From positions 277,316-341,315 of the forward strand of contig VZSE01012460.1 of assembly GCA_013398275.1 (NCBI GenBank): a stretch of DNA of 64,000 nt, written 5' to 3'. Below are positions 12,201-21,500 of the stretch, in pieces. Numbering within the stretch: the first letter of the stretch is position 1; the number at the start of each line of letters is the position of its first letter. Made by a program: the position numbers and the translations under genes. The notes beneath the pieces were generated by a model. That model was not told the origin of the DNA. It did no database searches and worked only from the letters and a program-made list of their open reading frames with translations. This DNA is from Promerops cafer. Taxonomy: Eukaryota > Chordata > Aves > Passeriformes > Nectariniidae.

Positions 12201-14549
12201 AGTATTTTAAAATATGTATGCTGTATTAAGAGTAAAACCACAAGACTAGCAGCTATTTTCTTATTAAAGGGGCAGACATTCCCCCACCCTGATCTGCCTA
12301 ACAGACTCTCCTGAAGGACATACTACAAATCATCACAGAAAGTCATTTCTGCCACCAGCCTTTTTTTGGTTGACTTATTGGGAGGGTGGGGTGGCAGGTA
12401 TTTTACCTCATCATTATCCTCATCAATGTATTTGATCTGAATGTTGTCCAGGTCAAATGAAACTTTAACCTGTAATGAAAAAAAAAGAACACAAAGCCAT
12501 AGTGAGGCAGGACAACAGATGCCCTCAGTTAATAGTGATTATTAATTGGGAATAACATTAAAGCCCTTCTATCCCTCCCTTCAGTTTCTCAGTTGAAGCA
12601 AACACTGGTTTACCAAATCCATTCCTCTGGAGTTGAACTCTTCCCAGTGCCTTCCCTCCAAGCTTTACTAACTTTCCCTAATGAAAAGGATAAACACATT
12701 TTCTTCCTCTTGCACCTTGCCTGGTTAATGTTTACTCCAAAATAAATAATAATAACCTTCCCATTCAAAGACTACAAGCTCAGGGTTAACAAACTCAGTC
12801 GTGGTAAACACTGCAAAATATGAAGGTGAAGGCAAACAATCCCTAAACTCTATCTCTTACATTAAAAAGCACCTGGGAGACAGCTCACATAGACAATCAG
12901 CCTTTTTCAGCCCATCAAAATTCAGAGAACAAAGCTGAGCAGTTATTTTGCACTTCACATTAACAAGGCAGAATGAGCAGCACCAAACGAACCATAAAAT
13001 GAAGGCAGTTGTTTCCATATACTGAGTCTTTGAGGCTCCTGTACATTTTTGTACCAGGTTCCAACAAAAGCTGTATTTTTCCAACAGAAACTCTCTGAAA
13101 CAACTGACACATGTCCTGCTAGCCCAGACCTAACAGAACAACAGCAGCAGCCTCAGCCAAGAGTGGCTGCCTGGGGAGTTACACAGCTCACATTATCCCT
13201 TATAAACATCAAACACATCAAATAAAATATCAAAGTACAAGAAAGACACAAGTTTAACTGATACTCCTTTGAAACAGTAATTCACACAACAGAGACAAGC
13301 CCTGGTTCTACCTTGGTTAGGGAAACATTGTAATAGAACACCACACCTTGAACAAACACACCCTGGCTCTCAGAACACCTAAGATTAAGGGCAGCACAGT
13401 TCTTCCACAGTAATCTGCTTCCAGCTTTGATGCAAGCAGGACTCTGACCGGCTCAGACATTCCTGCAGGGTCTACTAGCACTAAGCATTTTAAGACTGAA
13501 CCAGTGCCTCTTTCAGAGGACTGAAATTCAAGTGAAGATGATGCAGTTCAAACTTTGAACTTGAGCAATTCGTAAAACAAAACCCTCCTGCAGGTATACT
13601 GGAATATACTAGCCAGAAAAAGAGCTGAAAGACAGAAAATAAAACAGCGACAAGAATTCTTCAGATACGACTTTGAAAGCAAGCTAAAAAAAGCAAAAGA
13701 GTTGCTACAGAATTAATAATAATAATAACAATAATAATAATGTTAGTTTCATCATAGCCAAGGGAATCCTTACAACACAATTTCACCCTAACCCAACACA
13801 GGAATTGTCACCAAGCACCCAAACAAACTCTCAACTACACCAAGTGCAGGATACACAGACCTTCATACACAACTGCCCACGCATGCACGGCCCAGTCAAA
13901 CGCTGTTCTATCCAAACGAGCACACACAAAGCTCCAGGAACCAAGGGACCAAACAAAAATGTATTAGTGACTCAGTACCCCAAAGAGCACAGACAAATCT
14001 TCAGAAAAGCAACAGACGTGTGTTACTTCACCATAGGTGCTTCGATAAGAATAGGAAAGAACAGGAATAGAATGTATTTTACAGGGGGATACAGAGCCAA
14101 ACTAAGTGTCCATACCTGTGGAAAAGGGTAAAGAACACAGCTAAGACCACCTGCTCACACAGGAAAAAAAAGGGCCCTTGAGAATCTTTTTCCAAACCAG
14201 GCCGTTCATGTCAATCTAAGCACGCAGCAGGAGTAAACTACACTATTAAGGAAAAAACAAAAGTCAAGATCGCAGCCATATGAACCAGCAGGTCTAACAG
14301 CCTGTGAAATGGAGGACACCGCACTGGAAGGTGCGGCCGGACACGCCGGGCCCTCGAAGCGTCGCTGGCACGGCCAGCGCCTCACCGAGCCGGTTCCCCA
14401 CGGCAGCGAACACCGCGCTCCGCCTCCCGCGGCCAGCCTGCGCTCACCATGGCCTCCACATCGGCCCACGTCGTGTGCGCTGGGTCGGACACGAGGAAGG
14501 TGCGGGTGTCACCGCGGCAGGTGACGCGCAGGGTGACCCGCGGCTCCAT
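225..14549 (-). CDS. NBR1: NBR1 autophagy receptor, 18 coding exons, 3' end off the window
   Basis: NBR1 binds ubiquitinated cargo and LC3/GABARAP proteins and delivers aggregates and peroxisomes to autophagosomes. I placed the coding exons by splice sites, phase and similarity to mammalian NBR1: 14448-14549, 12407-12469, 11054-11072, 10653-10675, 9640-9837, 9060-9134, 7762-7979, 6582-6746, 5903-6109, 5105-5270, 4328-4615, 3752-3904, 3226-3301, 2800-2910, 1845-2027 (or 2036), 1589-1723, 609-969 and 225-322. They join in one open frame of about 880 residues. Domains in order: PB1 (about 1-85), ZZ zinc finger (about 210-260), basic coiled coil (about 290-330), four-tryptophan FW domain (about 360-470), and the LC3-interacting motif SSEDYIIIL near 768. 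The CC2, membrane-binding and UBA segments must lie left of base 225. The start ATG (14547-14549) opens the conserved MEPxVTL N-terminus. One intron, after the exon beginning at 4328, has a GC donor. The family assignment is certain; exact exon edges are predicted. Confidence 0.96.
609..969 (-). CDS. NBR1: NBR1 exon with the LC3-interacting region
   Basis: This 361-bp exon starts with an acidic run (DEEEDDKDD) followed by the conserved LIR context SSASSEDYIIILPECFD. In mammalian NBR1 that tyrosine anchors ATG8-family proteins. The SRPLGDSMYSSALSQPGLE stretch after it is also nearly invariant. The exon ends in phase 2 with donor GTATGA at about 603-608. The next predicted exon (225-322) ends with a DQIQREG segment matching the mammalian protein. 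Confidence 0.93.
2318..2608 (+). mobile_element. CR1 LINE fragment, 5'-truncated 3' end
   Basis: Runs from the gaaagggcatgcagtaatag segment through the gggtggtgaggc, tgcccagagaagctgcccca and ccaaggccaggttggatggg blocks to aaggtcccttccaaccc and attctgtgattt. These are the familiar segments of the avian CR1 3' end, including the terminal attctgtgat-like motif. It lies in an NBR1 intron, antisense to NBR1. No open reading frame remains. The left limit is approximate. Confidence 0.9.
4322..4327 (-). other. NBR1: GC 5' splice site in NBR1
   Basis: The FW exon ends at 4328 with CAG followed by GCAAGT on the minus strand. The downstream exon (3752-3904) begins in phase 0 with D-A-S after an ordinary CAG acceptor. 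Phase 0 is preserved only if GC is the donor. The first GT downstream is 16 bases on and shifts the frame. CAG|GCAAGT is the known strong context for GC-AG introns. Confidence 0.8.
4328..5270 (-). CDS. NBR1: NBR1 FW-domain exons (5105-5270 and 4328-4615)
   Basis: The exon pair encodes the NBR1 (four-tryptophan) domain. Visible landmarks are FVDENLPDGTHL, KHWRMKNTGNVEWSSDTK, LMWGNLTLASSEKKD, YTSHWRLSHRGEQFGPRIWC and VVDPSP. The four family tryptophans (HW, EW, MW, HW) plus the IW tryptophan are all present. The junction is phase 0 (DTK|LKL). The second exon's donor is CAG|GCAAGTC, a GC donor; see the separate entry. Confidence 0.94.
6582..7979 (-). CDS. NBR1: NBR1 ZZ zinc-finger exons (7762-7979 and 6582-6746)
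   Basis: These two exons encode the ZZ domain. The first contributes CDWLISCCSCQARIVGVRYQC, and the second continues through SLCPAYNICEECEAG and the HDPNHVLLKLRRP tail. The zinc-binding CxxC pairs and the histidines are present. The junction splits a serine codon (AG|C). In the family this domain sits between PB1 and the FW domain, as here. The first exon also carries a proline/serine-rich linker upstream of the finger. Confidence 0.93.
13711..13741. repeat. Imperfect (AAT)n microsatellite
   Basis: A run of aat trinucleotides interrupted once by aac, in the first NBR1 intron. Confidence 0.85.
14448..14549 (-). CDS. NBR1: NBR1 first coding exon (PB1 start)
   Basis: Encodes 34 residues beginning MEPRVTLRV and ending with the TTWADVEAM segment typical of the NBR1 PB1 domain. 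The donor GTGAGC follows directly, in phase 0. The start codon on the minus strand is plus-strand cat at 14547-14549. Upstream in-frame ATGs exist in the GC-rich leader, but the conserved MEP start argues for this one. Confidence 0.95.
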
Positions 14550-14795
14550 GGCGCGCTCCCGCGGGGCCGGGGCTGGCGGCGCCGGCCCTGCCAACAGCCA
14601 CAACATGGCGGCCCGAGGGCGGCCCACCCCGCGCCCGCTGCGCGCGGCTATTGGCGGAGCTGCCTGTCACTCATCCAGCCCACCGCTCTGGTTGGCCGGA
14701 GGGCGGAGCCAGGGGGCCGCGGAGCAACAACAATAAACAGAGCCGGGCGCGCGCGCGCGCACCGCGGCCACGCACGTCCGGCGACTGCGCCGCGG

Positions 14796-14829
14796 NNNNN
14801 NNNNNNNNNNNNNNNNNNNNNNNNNNNNN
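14796..14829. other. Assembly gap of 34 N in the promoter
   Basis: Thirty-four unknown bases flanked by extremely GC-rich sequence. This is probably a sequencing drop-out in the CpG island. The true length is unknown, and BRCA1 exon 1 may be partly inside. Confidence 0.99.
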
Positions 14830-14877
14830 GGCGGGCGGCGCGCGGAGCGGCTGAGGCGGGACGGGCGCGGCCCCGCC

Positions 14878-14892
14878 ATGGCCCGGTACTGA
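14878..14892 (+). other. Possible short upstream ORF in BRCA1 leader
   Basis: An ATG in a good context (cgccATGG) is followed by three sense codons and TGA. If a donor at 14886 (CCCG|GTACTG) is used and joined to exon 2 at 15414, the ATG instead opens a seven-codon frame ending at TGA within the exon 2 leader. Both depend on the unmapped exon 1 boundary. Confidence 0.4.
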
Positions 14893-15413
14893 CCGCTCCG
14901 GGTACTGACCCTCCGCCCGTGCCGGGACACTTCGCCTCGGCCTGCCGACAGTCCTCGCTGCAGGGGCGGTCCCGAGCTGCTGCCGCGGGAAGCTCAGGCG
15001 GTTTCTCTTTGTTTTCAGGATTTGCGACGTTTGCTGTGGGGTCTCACCTGTGCTGGCTCGTGTGGGTACGCGCAGGCTCCTTTGCATAAACCTGTTCGCC
15101 GTCCTCTTTGCGTGCTTTTCCACCTGGCAAGCGCCTCGCTCTTGCTGTTTTGTGCTCTGTCCCCGTGCTGAGTTTCTCCTGAACAAACCCTTTCTGGGCG
15201 CTGCTTTGGGTACAAGACACTCGAGAGGTTTTAACTGTAAACGTTCAGAGTAAGAACCCCTCTGTACTGTGAAGTGTTGCTTAAGTAAAAACAGCAACAA
15301 CGTATTCGATACCGTTCTGCAGTTAGAGCAGAGCCGTGCGGGAGAGAGCACAGTCATGGGAGGCAACAGAATTTTTTGCAGAAACAAAACTGATAATATT
15401 TTTTTTTCTGTAG

Positions 15414-15512
15414 AGTGTTTTTGACGTGAAGGATGGAGTTCTCAGTGATTACTATTGGACAAGTACAAAATGTGCTTTCAGCTATGCAGAAGAACTTGGA
15501 GTGCCCAATATG
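15414..15512 (+). CDS. BRCA1: BRCA1 first coding exon (start of RING)
   Basis: The acceptor is tttttctgtag ending at 15413. A 19-base leader precedes the ATG at 15433-15435. The exon encodes the helix ending QKNLECPIC, with the first two zinc ligands Cys24 and Cys27 and the E2-contact Ile26. The donor TG|GTATGT splits the second cysteine codon. The start agrees in length and register with the BRCA1 family N-terminus. Confidence 0.96.
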
Positions 15513-18500
15513 GTATGTCAGGGAGTAGTATCAGTATAGATAATTTTTTGGAAGTGTATTTTTTTTCTTATTTCTTTGAAAATGCTTTGCCAGTTCTGTG
15601 GCTTACCAGAAAGCAAAGAGATTTTTGCTTAGGACTAAACATACTGATGTTTTGTAAGGCTCAAATGAGAAAGTGTAAGGAAAAATATATATTTGGCTCT
15701 TATGTTCTAGTAAATTTTGCTTTTCTATTGAAATCTGAATGTCTCAGTCCTCTATTCAGTGAGGGAAAAAATGTATCTGATTGGATTATTGTTTGTAAAA
15801 CCATGTGGGATTTTGTCCCTTGTCTCTGAAAGGTAAATGAGGTCTGTAAAATGCAAATAAATGCTGAAATAGCAAAGGTTCTGGTTGAAGTCTGGTTCCC
15901 AAGTCTCTGTAACATCTGTGCTCTTGTTTTTGTTTCCCTCTTTGTAGCTTGGATGTGGTACAAGAACCTGTTTCAACAAAATGCGATCACATATTCTGCA
16001 GGTAGGTTAGAAAACTTGCAAGTGCAATGCAATTTCTTAATTTTTATATATAATGGCTTTGGGTTTATCATTTGTAATTCCATATATACCGGTTTTAATT
16101 GCCATATGTGTTTCTTCAGTGCTAATCAGATCAAAACTGTGTAGCTACTTGAGGGGAAAAAGTCAGTTCTGTAGAAGAGAGAACTGCAGCTTACAAATGT
16201 GTCAAAGGGGATCAATTAACTTGCTCTAACACCAGGACAAGAATGCATCCTTGATTCACTAGGGGGTGAATGTGCATAATCAATTTTAGGGAAAATAATA
16301 TTGTTACTAGCACAAGTGTTCTTTCTTTCTAGATTCTGCATGTTCAAACTTATCAACAAAAAGAAAAAAGGTGTGGTAGAGTGTCCTCTGTGTAAGACTG
16401 AAGTTACCAAGAGGTGAGGAGTGAATCTTTGGAAGGGGGCTGGAGCATGAGGTGTTTGAGGAAAGACTAACAATAGGCTTAAAATATGTTAGCATAAGAC
16501 TGAAACACAGAAGAAAAGGTGTTTTTTTAGTAAGCCATCTATTTCTAAGGAGTAAATATAGTGTCTTACCTCAATGTGAGCTTTTTCCAGGAGATCACAG
16601 GTGAACGTGCCTCTCTTAACAAATGTCTGTGCTATATTGGTGTTTAATTCTTCCAACTGCTTTTAAACCTATATGAGAAAATGATGTGTTTACTTTTGTG
16701 ATAGTTTTGATTCCCACAGTAATGGTTGTTTGGGGGAATTGTGTTGTTATTCCTTGGCAACATTTTCTTATTACCTCATCTTCCACTTTGGAGTTTTACC
16801 CCTTTTTTGGTTCAGCCAAAATTCTAGAAATATTTATAGTTAGCCTGTTCATTTGTCTTAAAATAACTGAAGTACTGATGTTATTTCAGAAGTCTGAAAG
16901 AAAATTCCAGATTTAAGCAACTAATTGAAGGAGTGTTGGAAACTGTCCGTGCTTTTGAGCTTGACACTGGAGTGAAGTGTAAGTGTGGTGAATGTATGCC
17001 CCCATTTTTTTTTTAAATAAGGTTTTGACATATCATGATTATTTATAAGGTATGCCATTTACTGTGTAGTAATAAATAAGGGAAGAATTATTGAAAGGTT
17101 TTTTTCTTGGATGTAGAAGCATAAGTTCCATTAAGTTTCCAAGATTTTCTTAGAAAAACCTCTTGAACAGTTTTACTGTGTGTGTTTGATGACTCTAGCC
17201 AATCTTATGTTCAGTTCCTGAAACATGGCTGAATGTCTGTCAAGTAATGTTTAATCTGTAACTGTGAGGAAAAGTCCTGCTTTTGATTATGCCCAGCCTT
17301 GCAGTTTTAATTTGTTAAATACTCAGAGCCTGAATTGGCAGGTGCTGTAGCCGTGTTTGTTAACTCATCCCACTCAGATCCTCAGGGAATTCAAATTTCC
17401 TCTTTCTAGAACTCAGTGCCTTGTTAAGGGTGTTGTTAGGGTATTGGAAAGTCAGACCTGTGCCTGTTTATATTTTGGTAAACCAGGCATTGTGGTTGGG
17501 GGCAGGTGTTAGTGTTTTGTATATTCTGCTATAAAAAATAGACTATTTTTTAATTATTTTCAACTTGCTCAGACATTCTAAAATAACTAGAATTAGATCC
17601 TGCTCTTGCTAGATTTTCATTTATATAATCAAAATTGGTTGAGAAAATTAGTTGGCAGGATCAAGATCTTACTTGAAGACTGCTCAGAAAAAATAATCAG
17701 ACTAGTAATTCAACAAGATTTCTTTCTTGGATAAACGTATTTTAGCTGTATATGCACTAAGTGCACAGAGTCCACACAAGTCTATTTCATTAATGAATAA
17801 TACTTGAGTCATACTCAGTATAAAAAGATATGTATTTTTTTTCTTACTTAATAACATCATCTAGTTTTAAAGAGTCATCACTTTCCTAAAACATCCACGG
17901 GAGCCACTGCTGCTGGGTCCCTGTGTAAGGAAAGTTCTGTCATCCAAAGCAAGGGCTTCAGAAACAGGAGAGAAAGTGCTAAAGGAAATGGACAAGAAAA
18001 CTTCACCCTGGTAACTGTTTTTTCCCATTTTATTTTTGTTTAAAAATGTTTTTGGAATGTGTATACGTGCACATACATAAAAGAATGAAGTAGGAGATTT
18101 TGGGTTGATCTCAAATTGTTGTTTGACCTGAGTGATATTCTGGACAAGGACATCTATATATTTTTTTCTTCCTAACCTACTTCAGAAAGATGTTTGCATA
18201 AAATGACCTGAACTTATACATAATATTGCCATAACACAGTCTGTTACTGAAACTAGGATTGAAAACTTTTTCCATCTGCTTGTTTCATGAGGCTGTCTAA
18301 CCATTTGTAGGGTTTTTACCTTTTTAGGGGTAAGATCATAACTCTATCTTAGGATTTGTAAGACATTGGCCAGCTTTGGGTAATTGCAGTGTGTGGCTGT
18401 CCATGGCATGTTATTTCTGTTTCCATATGCTTAATGCTGAATAGAATGTTAGCACAGAATGTAAGATCAAGCAGTTAATGATTTGATCTGTTAAATGCAT

Positions 18501-21500
18501 GATACATTGTTTCTATTGACACATTTCATTACTGATGTCAGTATGATAAATTACTTGTATTGTGCATAGAAGCTACTAATGCATATGAACTAAGTATTTA
18601 TATCAGCCCCCTGTTAAAGTTTAAATAGCTATGAATTTTTTAAATACCCCACTGTTGTGAATAACTATTCCATTCTATTCTTCTGTCAGCAGGAAGCTAG
18701 TGTGAATATTCAGCTTACAGATGCCAAAATGTGTCACCCAAGAAACAAACCCCAGAAATCTGGTTCTCAAAAGGTTACTTACATAGAGTTTGGTAAGATC
18801 TGTTGTAAATCCACACTAATTGATTCTATGTACAATGCTTGCAAACTCATGAAAGGTGATTATGTTCAAAGTCTTTATTATAAACACTGATTTCTCCTTA
18901 ACACCCAAAATGACAACAAAGGGACAAATTATGGACAATTCCAAGTTGGTAAATCAGAAGGGAATTTTACATCATTTATTATATCATGGCAAATAATGCT
19001 GCTGTAGTGAGCCCTTAAGCCTTTGTGTACAAGATCCAGAGAAGGTGTTTACAGATGTGCAGAAAATTACAGCTGTTACAGCTAGAGGTGGCCACTGTTT
19101 TCTGGAGAATACTAAGCCTTGTCACCAGTGCTTGAGATGAGAATGAAATCTATTTGAGATATTGATATTTTTTTGCTATCTATCCTAGCTTTTCAGAATT
19201 TTATTTTGTCTGGTGTTGACTGCTATGAGAAACAAGACAGATACCATGCACAACTTATTTTTTATGCTGTTCCTTCAAGGAAGGAGTGCTACTTTGAACG
19301 GGCAGAGTTTGTTTCCTCACTTTTTTCTTTATTGCATCTGCCAGGATCAAAGGATCTGTGAGAGACATTTGAATATATTTCTCTGACTTTCAGCTCAAAA
19401 TTCTAAATACTAGTAGCTGTTTTGTGTAATAATTTAGAAATTAGAAAGTAATTTTTAGCTAATTAACTCTTAGTTACCAGTCTGTTACCAGTCACTGTAT
19501 TTAAACAGTTTTATGCTGGAGCCATGTAGATACTTATACATAAAAATCATTATAATTAGGTAGAATACTTCACAATTGAACTTGATTTCATCTACTAAAA
19601 GTTGAAAGCATCTAGCTCTAGAAAGGAGTAGGCATGTGTGTGATGATAACCACTGAATCTGGCAAGTAACCTTTCTTTGAATCATTCCAACCAGAGTAAC
19701 AGATTATTTGTTTTCAGGCTCTGAATCATCTGAAGAGTTTTCTAAACAGGCAAGCAATACTGGGTAAGTAAAGGTGATTAAGGAATTCATGTTTTCTAAA
19801 GACAGTCGTTCAATATTCTCATTTCCTGTGTTCTAGTTCTAGACTGATGTAATTCTTAAGCTGACAAATGGTTTTCAACTTTGAGGCCATTAGGGTAGAA
19901 TGTGTAGCTGAATTCCAAGTTTGAATTTCCAAGTTTTTACATGCTTTAAAACTGTTTTCTAAATGTTTTGTTGCGGACATAGATCTTCCATAGAAAACTA
20001 GGCACTGTGCTTTAGAAAGTAAATACTAAATTCAGGAATGCAAGAGAGAATCTTTTAAAGAAATGGCCTGCAACTCTGAAAAGATCTGGTTGTGGTGAAT
20101 GTCAGTCATGCAGCTTGACTTCTCCAGAAACTATTTCAGAGAGCAAAAAAGGAAAAATCAGTATCATCTTCTAGTCTGTCTGTCATGGTTTTATCTCTAA
20201 TGAAAGCAGATTTTCTTTCCCAACAGGTTTGAAGACAAAGGAGCAGTTCAGATTTCGTCTCAAGTAAGGCTGGAAGAACTTGAGAGTGCTGAGAAAGGGG
20301 AGGAAAATTCTTGTAATGCACAGCCTGACAAGCTGTGTGCCAAAGAAATGACACTACCAGGTATCACGGGTATGTTGTTATTTTGGTGACAAAGGTGATT
20401 AAGCTTGAAAGAGACTACAAGTTCACACTTTTATTTCACATGGTTGTCTATACATATATATGCTTGCAGTCCTGTATAATGTAGTTCTGTTGATGCCTAC
20501 AGCTAATACAAGACTGTTCCTGTAGCCTAGATAGTTAAAATGTGGATGTTGTATGCATGGGAACAGAAAGGAAGAGAAATAACTTGATCAAAGTACAAAA
20601 CTTAATCTGTTCTACATGAGTCATATTACACATGAAAAAGCACTGGCTAGTAATTAATGTAAAATTTAGAAGAACATGTAGTATGATCTTTCTGCCTTTC
20701 TCCAGAGGAAGGTTTGTGCAGTGTGGTATTCTGGTTGGGGGGAAATAAGAGCAGTTCTTTTAAAACAAAGTAGCCATTAAGCTTGTTATTGTGCTTCTGT
20801 GTGTAAAATAGAGGTTAATAATTTATTATACCTATAAATCTAACAGGTGAAAGTGATTTCTCAAATGAATGCTTGAGCAAGAAAAGCACTCAGAGCATCA
20901 CTGAATTTGCCAAACCTGACCAAGTGAATGTGACTGAATTCCAGAGTCCTCCTTTAAATGTTCTTGCTGTAGGCCTGCTCCCAGAGCAGTGTGACAGAAT
21001 AGGTGATGCCAGTCCCACAGTGAATGGGGACACATCATTCTTTAAGAACACAGAAGAAATGTGTGAACAGCAAACCCAGTACAACAGTGAAAACCAAGAG
21101 TTTGATTTAGAAGATAGCTCAGAGAGCAGGCTGTATAAAAACAAGGAAATGGGTACTGATATACAAAGCTTGGAAGCTGTAGAGGCATATGAGCCTGAGA
21201 ATGACTCTTCCCATGACAAAGAACTTCCTCTGGAGAAGCTACCTCAGCCAGAGACACTTCACTCTGCCACCCTGAATAAAGTCTCCAAGAAAAGACTGAA
21301 GCAGAGCATTCAGAAAGTCAACGAATGGTTTTCAAAAAGCAATGAGATTTTGTCTTCCAGTTCTTCACTGGATGAATCTGCTGCATCAGCTGATGTTTCA
21401 GGTGAAGGAGATCTGTGTTTATCAGATAAAGAGTCCTGTATTTCAGAAAAGACTGACCCTATGGCAGATTCCATGGAACTTGCAGCAGTGGAAGGAAAAA

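Larger units (their letters stand above)
14550..15000. promoter_or_regulatory. Bidirectional NBR1/BRCA1 promoter and CpG island (interrupted by gap)
   Basis: NBR1 starts leftward at 14549 and BRCA1 coding starts rightward at 15433, so transcription must diverge here. The stretch is strongly CpG-rich, with an inverted CCAAT box (attgg, 14650-14654), a second ttgg-type site near 14692, several gggcgg/ggcgg GC boxes, and a (GC)n run at about 14746-14760. No TATA box is evident. Transcription starts cannot be placed, because a 34-base gap lies in the middle. Human BRCA1 also shares a bidirectional promoter, there with NBR2. Confidence 0.8.

Noticed and set aside
15005..15018. Strong acceptor-like tctctttgttttcag in the BRCA1 leader region
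   Set aside because: It could define an alternative non-coding exon, but no matching donor and exon could be argued from sequence alone.
14304..15089. 261-residue open frame spanning the promoter gap
   Set aside because: It reads through the N run and GC-rich promoter, has no family similarity, and overlaps the NBR1 start antisense.
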